This document shows, piece after piece, positions 8,411 to 16,528 of a stretch of 64,000 nucleotides of DNA. Origin of the DNA: 13-2-20CM-66-19 sp963760225 (lineage in GTDB: Bacteria > Pseudomonadota > Gammaproteobacteria > Steroidobacterales > Steroidobacteraceae). Position 1 is the stretch's first letter, and the number at the start of each line of letters is the position of its first letter. The stretch lies in the NCBI GenBank assembly GCA_963760225.1, contig CAVXCD010000003.1:620001-684000 (forward strand). The letters are read 5' to 3'. The notes below the pieces were generated by a model. The model did not search any database and was not told the DNA's origin. It saw only the letters and a list, made by a program, of their open reading frames with translations. The position numbers were made by a program, and so were the translations under genes.

Positions 8411-11400
8411 CTACTGAGCATCGACCGCGAGCACGATGACGTTGCGGCTAGCCGGCAGCTTGAGACTCACCGCGGTCTTGGCGGAGTTCAGCGCGAAGGA
8501 GTAGCCGTAGAGGTAGAAGGTGCGGTTGTCCTCGCCGCCGCTCGAGTTGAGCCGGTAGGCCATCGCCAGCACCTGACTCTCGCCCGTGTAGCTCTGCGGT
8601 GTGAACCAGTCGCTCATACTCTGGGTGAAGCTCGTCGAAGTGCCGTCGCTGTAGGTGACGGTGAACACCTGATTCGCCCGATTGCCGTTCACCGCGGTGC
8701 CCAGCAGCGATAGCGTCGCATAGTTGGCCGGTGGCAGCGCCACGGTGGTGTTGCTGACGGCATCGGCAGCGCCCGGGCTGCCGAACGCGTAGGCGTTGCC
8801 GTTCCAGGTGAGGGACGTGCCGAGCAGCGTTGCGGAGTAGGCATAGCCGTCGCCATCGAGCCCGCCCGCCGGCACGGCCGAGCCGTTGTTCACGATGGCA
8901 TCGACGTTGGCGCTGCTCGCCAGGCTCACCTCGGTGACGGAGCCGCTCGTACTGATCACGTACGTGCCGCTGGCGAGGGCGCTGTTCAGGTAGCCGCTCG
9001 CCACCGCGATGGCTTCGATGGTGGTGTTCGAGCTCACGTTGATGGGAGTCGTAGACGAATACAGCTCGCTCGGGGTCACCGTGGGCGTCGTGCCGTTGGT
9101 CGTGTAATAGATACTCGCGCCCGCGGTCGCATCGAGCAGCGTGACTGACTGTGCCGCGGAGTAAGTTCCCGGCGCCGGACTGAAGGTGGGCGTGGCCGCA
9201 GGCGTACCGATCACGTACGTGCCGCTGGCGACGGCGCTGTTGGAGTAGCCACTCGCCACCGCGATGGCTTCGATGGTGGTGTTCGCGCTCACGTTGATGG
9301 GAGTCGTAGGCGAATACAGCTCGCTCGGGGTCACCGTGGGCGTCGTGCCGTTGGTCGTGTAATAGATGCTCGCGCCCGCGGTCGCGTCGAGCAGCGTGAC
9401 CGACTGTGCCGCGGAGTAAGTTCCCGGCGCCGGACTGAAGGTGGGCGTGGCCGCAGTCGGAGTGGTCGCCCCTGAGAGATCGACCGCGAGCACGATGACG
9501 TTGCGGTTAGCCGGCAGCGTGAGACTCACCACGGTCTTGGCGGAGTTCAGCGCGAAGGAATAGCCGTAGAGGTAGAAGGTGCGGTTGTCCTCAGCGCCGC
9601 TCGAGTTGAGCCGGTAGGGCATCGCCAGCACCTGACTTTCGCCCGTGAAGCTCTGCGGCGTGAACCAGTCGCTCATACTCTGGGTGAAGCTCGTCGAGGT
9701 GCCGTCGCTGTAGGTGACGATGAACACCTGATTCGCCTGATCGCCGTTCACCGCGGTGCCGAGGAAGGAGAGCGTCGTGTAGGCGCCTGCCGGCAGCGTG
9801 ATGATGGTGTTGTCGACGGCATCGGCAGCGCCCGGGCTGCCGAACGCGTAGGCGTTGCCGTTCCAGGTGAGGGACGTGCCGAGCAGCGTTGCGGAGTAGG
9901 CATAGCCGTCGCCATCGAGCCCGCCCGCCGGCACGTCGGAGCCGTTGTTCACGATGGCATCGACGTTGGCGCTGCTCGCCAGGCTCACCTCGGTGGCGGA
10001 GCTGGTGGACGTACTGATCACGTACGCGCCGCTGGCGACGGCGCTGTTCGAGTAGCCGCTCGCCACCGCGATGGCTTCGATGGTGGTGTTCGCGCTCACG
10101 TTGATGGGAGTCGTAGGCGAATACAGCTCGCTCGGGGTCACCGTGGGCGTCGTGCCGTTGGTCGTGTAATAGATACTCGCGCCCGCGGTCGCATCGAGCA
10201 GCGTGACCGACTGTGCCGCGGAGTAAGTTCCCGGCGCCGGACTGAAGGTGGGCGTGGCCGCAGGCGTACCGATCACGTACGTGCCGCTGGCGACGGCGCT
10301 GTTGGAGTAGCCGCTCGCCACCGCGATGGCTTCGATGGTGGTGTTCGAGCTCACGTTGATGGGAGTCGTAGGCGAATACAGCTCGCTCGGGGTCACCGTG
10401 GGCGTCGTGCCGTTGGTCGTGTAATAGATGCTCGCGCCCGCGGTCGCGTCGAGCAGCGTGACCGACTGTGCCGCGGAGTAAGTTCCCGGCGCCGGACTGA
10501 AGGTGGGCGTGGCCGCAGGCGGGTTGGTGGTCGTGGGCGTCCCGAAGACATCGATCGCGAGCACCACGACGTCGCGGTTAGCCGGCAGCTTGAGACTCAC
10601 CGCGGTCTTGGCGGAGTTCAGCGCGAAGGAGTAGCCGTAGAGGTAGAAGGTGCGGTTGTCCTCAGCGCCGCTCGAGTTGAGCCGGTAGGCCATCGCCAGC
10701 ACCTGACTTTCGCCCGTGTAGTTTTGCGGCGTGAACCAGTCGCTCATACTCTGGGTGAAGCTCGTCGAGGAGCCGTCGCTGTAGTTGACGGTAAACACCT
10801 GATTCGGCTGATCGCCGTTCACCCCGGTGCCGAGGAAGGAGAGCGTCGTATAGTTGCCCGGCGGCAGCGCCACGGTGGTGTTGCTGAGGGCATCGGCGCC
10901 ACCCACGCTGCCGAAGACATAGGTGTTGCCGTTCCAGGCGAGCGAGGTGCCGAGCAGCGTTGCGGAGCAGGCATAGCCGTCGCCATCGAGCCCGCCCGCC
11001 GGCACGGCCGAGCCGTTGTTCACGATGGCATCGACGTTGGCGCTGCTCGCCAGGCTCACCTCGGTGGTGGTCGGGCCGGTGGAATTGATCGTGTAAGTGG
11101 CGCTCGACACCGCGCTGGCCGAATAGCCGCTGGCAATCGCAATGGCCTGAAGGGTCGTCGTGGCGCTCACCGCAATCGGGCCGGTGTAGGCCGTCGAGGC
11201 GGTCGTGGGGGTCGTGCCATTGGTCGTGTAGTAGAAGCTGGCCCCGGGGGTGGCGGAGGCGAGCGCGACCGACTGAGCACTGCTATAGGTGCCCGCCGCA
11301 GGGTTGAAGGTCGGCGCGGCCGCAGGGGGCAGCAGTCCGTAAACGACTACCTGTTGTGAAGCAGTCGCGACGTAGACCCGGCCGTTGGCTACCAGCGGTG

Positions 11401-12994
11401 GCACGAGTTTCGCAAAATTGCCCAGCGAGTCCGCCGCACGCAGGTTCGAGTTCCACAGTTCGGTTGCGACGTTGCTGGCATCGAACGCGTACAACGCACC
11501 CGGGGTGACCACGTTGAAGGCGTTACCGCTCGTTGTCACGTTCGCCCACAACACGGCAGTCCCGGTTGTTGAGCCATTCGCCGAGAGCGTGAGGATGCCG
11601 CCGGGGTAGATCTGGTTGGTGACAGTCCCTGTGGCGCTGGGAGTGGTCGCCAGCGTGCTGCCGTTGAAGGCAAAAGACTTCAGCGCATCGCTCACACCCC
11701 AGGTGTACAGCAGCGGTCCGCCGTTGGCGGTGGAGCGATTCCAGTACACCGGTCCGCCCCGCATCTGGGAAATGGTCAGCTCCTGGACGGCCCCGCTGTC
11801 GTTGGCAGTCTCATGGCGCAGACCGCCGGTGTTGAGCAGGTAGAAGACACCGGCCTTGCCACCGCCGGCGAGCAGACTCGTACCGGGGATCAGCAGGGGG
11901 CCGGAGCTCGCGAGATCGAGATCGCCGCTGTCGAGCGTCGCCCAGGCGCTCGGCGTGAACCAGTCCACCAGGCTCAGGCCACTGGCCGGGTTGAGCTTGA
12001 GCACGCTCTCGCTGAAGTTATCGACGCCGTCATAGCCGGTGGTGTAGCCATTGCCGGTGAATACGTAGACGTACCCGGAGCTGTCGACGACCGGCGGACG
12101 ACCGGATTGCCACACCCCGGCGCCGCCATTGCCGACGGTCTCGGTGGCGAAAATGCCGGTTTGCTGCAGCGTCGACTTGTTGTAAGCCATCACCCAGCCG
12201 CTGTAGAGGTTCCCGGTGCTTTCCAGCTCGAAGGCGCCGAATCCGAACACCACGTTGTTGCCCACGAGCACCAGCGAGGCCCGCTGCCACTCGTTGCGGG
12301 GGTTGAAAGTCATGGTGCTGTAGCTGCCCGAGATCACCACGCCGGAGCCGGTCAACGGCGTACCGGTCGCGATGTTGACCGCGTGCAGCCGGTACACCAG
12401 CGCGCCGCTTTCCTCCGTAAGGGCCACGAGATACATCGTGTTGGTGGACGGGTCGATCACCGGCGTGCCCAGGATGCCGTCGTTGCCGATGATGTTGGTG
12501 CTTCCCGAGTACGCGAACTGCGCCACCGGCACCGGGGTGGCGTTTTCGAAAGTCGCCAGATTGAGCGTCCACAGTGGCGCACCGCCTACGTCGGCGTCGA
12601 AGGCGTACAGCGTGTCGCTCATGGTGGCGACGAACACGACGTTGTGAGAGGTCCCGTTGATCATGAGCGCCGGTACGTACAGCGGCTGCGCGTAGACGTT
12701 GTCATTCACGGACAATGTGAACACCATGCCGAAGCTGCCCGGAACAACGTTGGAGGTGTTGAGCGTGGTCTCGTTGAGGTTTGCGCCGGAAACGTTGGCG
12801 TCATATCCGCGCTGCAGGACCGGCATCGGCTGAGCGTGCGCGCTCAGCGCCTGCAGGAGTGTCAGCGCCAGCAGCGCGGCAAGCGTGGGGCGGCCAGGCA
12901 AGCCGATCCGACCCCACCGGGTCGGCGCAGCGTCTGCAGAGACGGCCCTGGTATGCAGCACGACGAATGCGCGCCGGCACAGGCGGATGAGCAT
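8411..12994 (-). CDS. Large secreted PQQ-like beta-propeller protein with chitobiase-type C-terminal repeats
   Basis: 1527 residues. A signal-like stretch (PTLAALLALTLLQALSAHAQ) follows an unusually long, Arg-rich N-terminal extension, so the true start may lie downstream of 12994. Residues of about 60-545 form an outer-membrane-type quinoprotein-like propeller (SHNVVFVATMSDTLYAFDAD; GYVYVFTGNGYTTG). The rest alternates two modules: five units of about 80 residues like the chitobiase/beta-hexosaminidase C-terminal domain (FSPAPGTYSAAQSVTL, IYYTTNGTTPT, ASGY) and three 172-residue modules (LDGDGYAYSATLLGTSLTW, FTQSMSDWFTPQ, DNRTFYLYGYSFALNSAKT). The second module resembles galactose-binding-like sandwiches in acidobacterial surface proteins. 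No PQQ ligands or catalytic site could be identified; adhesion or polysaccharide binding is inference. It is divergent from a two-component system. Confidence 0.8.
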   Translation of the reverse strand: MLIRLCRRAFVVLHTRAVSADAAPTRWGRIGLPGRPTLAALLALTLLQALSAHAQPMPVLQRGYDANVSGANLNETTLNTSNVVPGSFGMVFTLSVNDNVYAQPLYVPALMINGTSHNVVFVATMSDTLYAFDADVGGAPLWTLNLATFENATPVPVAQFAYSGSTNIIGNDGILGTPVIDPSTNTMYLVALTEESGALVYRLHAVNIATGTPLTGSGVVISGSYSTMTFNPRNEWQRASLVLVGNNVVFGFGAFELESTGNLYSGWVMAYNKSTLQQTGIFATETVGNGGAGVWQSGRPPVVDSSGYVYVFTGNGYTTGYDGVDNFSESVLKLNPASGLSLVDWFTPSAWATLDSGDLDLASSGPLLIPGTSLLAGGGKAGVFYLLNTGGLRHETANDSGAVQELTISQMRGGPVYWNRSTANGGPLLYTWGVSDALKSFAFNGSTLATTPSATGTVTNQIYPGGILTLSANGSTTGTAVLWANVTTSGNAFNVVTPGALYAFDASNVATELWNSNLRAADSLGNFAKLVPPLVANGRVYVATASQQVVVYGLLPPAAAPTFNPAAGTYSSAQSVALASATPGASFYYTTNGTTPTTASTAYTGPIAVSATTTLQAIAIASGYSASAVSSATYTINSTGPTTTEVSLASSANVDAIVNNGSAVPAGGLDGDGYACSATLLGTSLAWNGNTYVFGSVGGADALSNTTVALPPGNYTTLSFLGTGVNGDQPNQVFTVNYSDGSSTSFTQSMSDWFTPQNYTGESQVLAMAYRLNSSGAEDNRTFYLYGYSFALNSAKTAVSLKLPANRDVVVLAIDVFGTPTTTNPPAATPTFSPAPGTYSAAQSVTLLDATAGASIYYTTNGTTPTVTPSELYSPTTPINVSSNTTIEAIAVASGYSNSAVASGTYVIGTPAATPTFSPAPGTYSAAQSVTLLDATAGASIYYTTNGTTPTVTPSELYSPTTPINVSANTTIEAIAVASGYSNSAVASGAYVISTSTSSATEVSLASSANVDAIVNNGSDVPAGGLDGDGYAYSATLLGTSLTWNGNAYAFGSPGAADAVDNTIITLPAGAYTTLSFLGTAVNGDQANQVFIVTYSDGTSTSFTQSMSDWFTPQSFTGESQVLAMPYRLNSSGAEDNRTFYLYGYSFALNSAKTVVSLTLPANRNVIVLAVDLSGATTPTAATPTFSPAPGTYSAAQSVTLLDATAGASIYYTTNGTTPTVTPSELYSPTTPINVSANTTIEAIAVASGYSNSAVASGTYVIGTPAATPTFSPAPGTYSAAQSVTLLDATAGASIYYTTNGTTPTVTPSELYSSTTPINVSSNTTIEAIAVASGYLNSALASGTYVISTSGSVTEVSLASSANVDAIVNNGSAVPAGGLDGDGYAYSATLLGTSLTWNGNAYAFGSPGAADAVSNTTVALPPANYATLSLLGTAVNGNRANQVFTVTYSDGTSTSFTQSMSDWFTPQSYTGESQVLAMAYRLNSSGGEDNRTFYLYGYSFALNSAKTAVSLKLPASRNVIVLAVDAQ
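8421..8936 (-). repeat. 516-bp intragenic repeat, third module copy
   Basis: Encodes the C-terminal copy of the 172-residue module. It is almost identical over its whole length to 9480-9995 and 10551-11066. All three copies are exactly 516 bp between matching edges TCGA(C/T)CGCGA and TCGGTG. Differences are scattered single-base changes, which suggests recent duplication or gene conversion. Confidence 0.9.
8954..9455 (-). repeat. Tandem pair of 247-bp chitobiase-like repeat units
   Basis: Two units (8954-9200 and 9209-9455), period 255 bp or 85 codons, each encoding one YTTNGTTPT-type beta-sandwich. They match the pair at 10016-10517 almost base for base. The pair sits between the second and third 516-bp modules. 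Confidence 0.88.
9480..9995 (-). repeat. 516-bp intragenic repeat, second module copy
   Basis: Middle copy of the 172-residue module, the same length as the copies at 8421 and 10551, with only scattered substitutions. Some changes alter residues (for example a Lys to Thr change near the SLTLPANRNV strand), but the frame is kept. Confidence 0.9.
10016..10517 (-). repeat. Second tandem pair of 247-bp chitobiase-like units
   Basis: Units 10016-10262 and 10271-10517, again with a 255-bp period, nearly identical to the pair at 8954-9455. A fifth, clearly diverged unit (about 11081-11325) lies next to the propeller and is probably the ancestral copy. Confidence 0.88.
10551..11066 (-). repeat. 516-bp intragenic repeat, first module copy
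   Basis: The copy nearest the propeller. It is slightly more diverged than the other two (it encodes SACSATLLGTSLAW-like changes and a free cysteine) but has the same 516-bp length and edges. Together with the tandem units, about 2.6 kb of this gene is repeated DNA. Confidence 0.88.
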
Positions 12995-13130
12995 GATAGG
13001 GGGCCCTTTGTCAAAACGGTTTATTAGACTTCTGGGGGATAGTGTTACCGAGTTTGCGGGTAATTGCCTGTCCCAATTATTTACAGTGCCCAGCAGGGCT
13101 TGAGTCGGTTGCGAACCCAGGCGAACATCA
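12995..13130. other. Divergent intergenic region between the repeat protein and the response regulator
   Basis: 136 bases, visibly more AT-rich than its surroundings (runs such as CGGTTTATTAGAC and CAATTATTTACAG). It must hold promoters for both directions. No hexamer pair is strong enough to name. It is a natural place for a site bound by the adjacent response regulator, but no clear tandem repeat was found. Confidence 0.5.
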
Positions 13131-13808
13131 GTGCATATACTGTTGATCGAAGACGATATTGAAGCGGCGCGCTTCCTGGCCAGGGGCCTGCGCGAGAGTG
13201 GCTACAGCGTCGATCATGCCGCCGACGGCCGCGAGGGATTGCTGCGCGCCACCGAGGGGCAGTTCGACCTGATCGTCACCGACCGCATGCTGCCGCACAT
13301 CGACGGATTAACCATAATCGAGCTGCTGCGGGCGAAAGGGGTCGGCACGCCGGTGCTGGTTTTGTCGGCGCTCGGCGCGGTCGACGACCGCGTGCAAGGA
13401 CTCAAGGCGGGCGGCGACGACTATCTCACCAAGCCGTTCGCCTTCGCCGAGCTGCTGGCGCGCATCGAGGCGCTGCTGCGCCGGCGCCCGCAGGCGGCGC
13501 ATACCACGCGGCTGAAGGTCGAGGACCTCGAGTTCGACCTGCTGGCGCGGCGCGTGACGCGCGGCGGCCGCGAGCTGGAGCTGACCGCGCGCGAGCAGAA
13601 GCTGCTCGAGTTCCTGATGCGGCGAGCCGGGCAGGTGGTCACGCGCACCATGCTGCTCGAGGGCGTCTGGGACCTGCATTTCGACCCGCAGAGCAACCTG
13701 ATCGACGTGCACATCAGCCGGCTGCGCCAGGCGATCGATCGCGGCAGCGACCAGCCGCTGATCCATACGGTGCGCGGCTCGGGTTACGTGCTGCGCAGGG
13801 ACTCCTGA
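13131..13808 (+). CDS. OmpR/PhoB-family response regulator
   Basis: The 225-residue two-domain regulator has a receiver domain at 1-115 with acidic pocket EDD near the N terminus, phospho-acceptor Asp about D51 in LIVTDRMLPHIDG, and the conserved Lys in DDYLTKPFAF. A winged-helix DNA-binding domain follows at about 125-222 (ARRVTRGGRELELTAREQKLLEFL; HISRLRQAID; TVRGSGYVL). The start is GTG 13131. The partner kinase begins 6 bases after the stop. The group looks like QseB/CusR-type regulators, but the signal and regulon cannot be read from sequence. The divergent secreted protein is the obvious local candidate target. Confidence 0.93.
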   Translation: MHILLIEDDIEAARFLARGLRESGYSVDHAADGREGLLRATEGQFDLIVTDRMLPHIDGLTIIELLRAKGVGTPVLVLSALGAVDDRVQGLKAGGDDYLTKPFAFAELLARIEALLRRRPQAAHTTRLKVEDLEFDLLARRVTRGGRELELTAREQKLLEFLMRRAGQVVTRTMLLEGVWDLHFDPQSNLIDVHISRLRQAIDRGSDQPLIHTVRGSGYVLRRDS

Positions 13809-13814
13809 GGATCC

Positions 13815-15185
13815 GTGCGGCTCGACCTGTTCAACACCACCGCCTTCCGCATGTCGGTGGGCTACACGCTGTTGGTGATGCTGGCGGTCGGCGTGACCTT
13901 GGGGAGCGCTTACCTGCTCACCGAGAGCCTGATCACCGACGAAGTCGACCTGATCATCGACACCGAGCTGCACAGTCTCGAGGAGAAGTTCGCGCGCAGC
14001 GGCCTGCCCGGGGTCACCGACGAGATCAACTTAGCGATCGACAGCTGGGGCCGCATCGGCGCGGTCTACATGCTGGCCGATGCCAACTTCGAGCGCATTT
14101 CCGGCAACGTCACTCACTGGCCGTTCGACGGCATGCCCAGCGAAAAGCGCCCGGAGTTCGAGATCGCCACCATCGAGCCGGGGCGGCGCGCAGTGCACCC
14201 GGTGCGCGCCGCGGTACGCACACTGCCGGGCGGCGACCTGCTGCTGGTCGGCACCGACATCTCGCAGGGACGACGCTTCGCCGAGAAGTTCCGCTTCGCC
14301 ACGCTCGCCGGTATCGGGCTGTCGACGCTGGCGGCGGCGCTGGCCGGGTTCTGGTTCAGCTACCGCCTGGCGCGCCGCGTCGGCGAGGTGACGCGCACCT
14401 GCCAGCGCATCATGGCCGGCGAGCCGGGACGGCGCCTGCCGGTCGCCGGCGCCAACGATGAGTTCGACGCGCTGGCGGTGTCGGTCAACCGTGTGCTCGA
14501 TCGCCTCGAGGAACAGGCCGGCACGCTGCGCGCGACCTTCGACAGCACCGCGCACGACCTGCGCGCACCGCTGCACCGGCTGCGCACCCGCATGGACGCA
14601 CTGCTGCTGCGCGCGCCGCCGCTCGAACCCGCAGTTCACGAGTCGGTCGAGGCGGCCATGCGCGAGGTGGACCATCTGCAGCGCACGCTCGGCACGCTGC
14701 TGCAGATCGCGCTCGCCGAGTCGGGGGTGCCGCTGGCGGCGGCTGCGGCCGTGGACCTCGGTGAGCTCGCCGCGGAGCTGGTCGAGCTGTTCGAGCCGGT
14801 GGCCGCCGCGCGTGGCCTCAGCCTCGAATGCGCGCCAACAGGTGCGGCTGTGGTGCAGGGCAACCGCCAGCTGCTCGCGCAGCTGATCACCAATCTGATT
14901 GAGAACAGCCTGAAGTACGTGCCCGCTGGCGGTCGCATCAGCGTCGCCGTGCAGCCGCGCGGCGAGTGCGTGCGGCTCACGGTGAGCGACGACGGTCCGG
15001 GCATCGACGCCGCCGACCGGGCGCGCGCACCGCAGCCGTTCGTGCGCTTCGGCAGCGGCGGCAACCAGGAGGGCAGCGGTCTGGGGCTGTCGCTGGTGGC
15101 GGCGATCGCGCGGCTGCACCGCGGGCGGCTCGAGCTGCAGGCCAACGACCCGGGCCTGCGGGTGCTGGTGGATCTGCCGGTGTGA
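13815..15185 (+). CDS. Membrane sensor histidine kinase
   Basis: 456 residues from a GTG at 13815. The order is: a first membrane helix (about 12-36), a periplasmic sensor loop of about 125 residues, a second helix (about 162-185), HAMP (RVGEVTRTCQRIMAG onward), the phosphorylation box FDSTAHDLRAPLHRLR with His about 247, and a GHKL ATPase with N box NLIENSLKYV, G1 DDGPGID and G2 GSGLGLSLV. It lies 6 bases downstream of the response regulator gene, so they form a cognate pair. The periplasmic loop has no recognised fold here; the stimulus is unknown. Confidence 0.93.
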   Translation: MRLDLFNTTAFRMSVGYTLLVMLAVGVTLGSAYLLTESLITDEVDLIIDTELHSLEEKFARSGLPGVTDEINLAIDSWGRIGAVYMLADANFERISGNVTHWPFDGMPSEKRPEFEIATIEPGRRAVHPVRAAVRTLPGGDLLLVGTDISQGRRFAEKFRFATLAGIGLSTLAAALAGFWFSYRLARRVGEVTRTCQRIMAGEPGRRLPVAGANDEFDALAVSVNRVLDRLEEQAGTLRATFDSTAHDLRAPLHRLRTRMDALLLRAPPLEPAVHESVEAAMREVDHLQRTLGTLLQIALAESGVPLAAAAAVDLGELAAELVELFEPVAAARGLSLECAPTGAAVVQGNRQLLAQLITNLIENSLKYVPAGGRISVAVQPRGECVRLTVSDDGPGIDAADRARAPQPFVRFGSGGNQEGSGLGLSLVAAIARLHRGRLELQANDPGLRVLVDLPV

Positions 15186-15224
15186 CGCAGCGGCGCGCAC
15201 GGGGGCACGTGCCGCCGCGCCGTC

Positions 15225-15428
15225 TCAGGAATTCTTGCCCGCCCTGCAGTCCTTGACGAAGGCGGCGCGCGCCGCACCGGTGAGCTGCCGGGCGTCCGCC
15301 TGCTTGTTGCAGACCTTGACGGTGGGATGCCTGACCGGGGTGGCCGAGGGTGCCGCGGGCGGATCGGCGGCACGGGCGCTGCTGCAGGTGATGACCACGC
15401 AGGCGGCCAGCGCGCTCAGTATCTTCAT
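15225..15428 (-). CDS. Small PsiF-repeat periplasmic protein
   Basis: 67 residues from the ATG at 15428, which has AAGGAG nicely placed upstream; the longer open frame is not needed. A clear signal peptide (MKILSALAACVVITCSSARA) leads into a short Pro/Ala linker and one PsiF-type repeat (KVCNKQADARQL, AARAAFVKDCRAG) with two cysteines. PsiF in E. coli is phosphate-starvation inducible and of unknown function; most homologues have two repeats, this one has a single copy. The two Cys probably form a disulfide (inference). Confidence 0.75.
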   Translation of the reverse strand: MKILSALAACVVITCSSARAADPPAAPSATPVRHPTVKVCNKQADARQLTGAARAAFVKDCRAGKNS

Positions 15429-15557
15429 GCCCGCTCTCCTTGAAGCTGACTTCGGATGAGCGAAGTTAGAAGGCGCCGCGTCAGGCCGCAATGAAGGCGG
15501 CATTAAGAAATGTTCATGCAACGCTCGAGCGGGCTGCGCCGCGCTGCGGCGAGCGCC

Positions 15558-16382
15558 TCAGGCGTCCTTGTCGCGCTCGATACGGGCGTAGGCCGAGTGA
15601 TTGTGGATGGACTCGAAGTTCTCCGACTCCACCACGTAGGCGGCCACGCGCTCATCGTCGTTCAGCCGCGTGGCGACATCGCGCACCATGTCCTCGACGA
15701 ACTTCGGGTTGTCGTAGGCGCGCTCGGTCACGTACTTCTCGTCCGGGCGCTTGAGAATGCCGTACAGCTCGCAGGAGGCCTCGCTCTCGGCGATCTCGAT
15801 CAGCTCCTCGATCCACATGTGGGCGCGCAGCCGTGCGCTGACAGTGATGTGCGAGCGCTGATTATGGGCGCCGTAGGCGGAGATCCGCTTCGAGCAGGGG
15901 CACAGACTGGTGACCGGGACGACGACGCGCACCCACAGCTCGCTGTGGCCGCGATTGTGCTCGCCGATGAGCGTCGCACGGTAGTCCATCAGGCTTTCTA
16001 CCCCGGAAACCGGCGCTTTCTTCATGATGAAGAACGGGAAGCTCATCTCGATGTGCCCGGTATCGGCCTCCAGCCGCGCGGTCATGGTGCGCAGCATGCC
16101 GCGGAACGACTCGACCGATATCTCGCGCTCGGCGTGCAGGATCTCGACGAAGCGCGACATGTGCGTGCCCTTGAAGTTGTGGGGCAGGCCGACGTACATG
16201 TTGAAGGTCGCGATGGTGTGCTGCTCACCGGAGGAGCGGTCCTTGACCCGCACCGGGTGGCTGATCTCCTTGATGCCCACGCGGTTGATGGGCAGCTGGC
16301 GGGTATCGGCGCGCGCCTGCACGTCCTCCACGGCGGCGACACTGGCGCGGGCGATCTTGGCAAATCCGGCCGGGGGATTCAT
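15558..16382 (-). CDS. folE2: GTP cyclohydrolase FolE2 (type IB)
   Basis: First step of tetrahydrofolate synthesis: GTP to 7,8-dihydroneopterin triphosphate, by the metal-promiscuous alternative to FolE. The 274-residue product carries the FolE2 signature CPCSKRISAYGAHNQRSH, with the catalytic Cys, and INRVGIKEISHPVRV near the N terminus. The start was set at ATG 16382 (MNPPAGFAKIARAS) from family length; the frame is open upstream. FolE2 is often zinc-starvation induced through Zur, but I see no convincing Zur box in the 146 bases upstream. Confidence 0.95.
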   Translation of the reverse strand: MNPPAGFAKIARASVAAVEDVQARADTRQLPINRVGIKEISHPVRVKDRSSGEQHTIATFNMYVGLPHNFKGTHMSRFVEILHAEREISVESFRGMLRTMTARLEADTGHIEMSFPFFIMKKAPVSGVESLMDYRATLIGEHNRGHSELWVRVVVPVTSLCPCSKRISAYGAHNQRSHITVSARLRAHMWIEELIEIAESEASCELYGILKRPDEKYVTERAYDNPKFVEDMVRDVATRLNDDERVAAYVVESENFESIHNHSAYARIERDKDA

Positions 16383-16528
16383 GTTGGGCAGCCTACAGGA
16401 AACATGTTGCGAGCTTAACCTGCGGGCATTGTGAGGCGGCGCGCCCTCTCGCGGGAATCCCCCGTATTGCATAGATAATCTGTCACCAGCGGGCGCGGTG
16501 CGCGCCGCCCGATGCCGCCGCTCCCGTC

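Noticed and set aside
8421..11325. CRISPR array or tandem satellite
   Set aside because: The repeats are long, in frame and encode protein modules; there are no short repeats with unique spacers anywhere in the window.
10724..11359. 211-codon plus-strand open frame inside the repeat protein
   Set aside because: Arises from the antisense of repeated DNA; the same pattern appears in each repeat copy.
16383..16528. Zur box upstream of folE2
   Set aside because: FolE2 is often zinc-regulated, but the region shows only a short ACATGT palindrome and nothing close to the long AT-rich Zur consensus.
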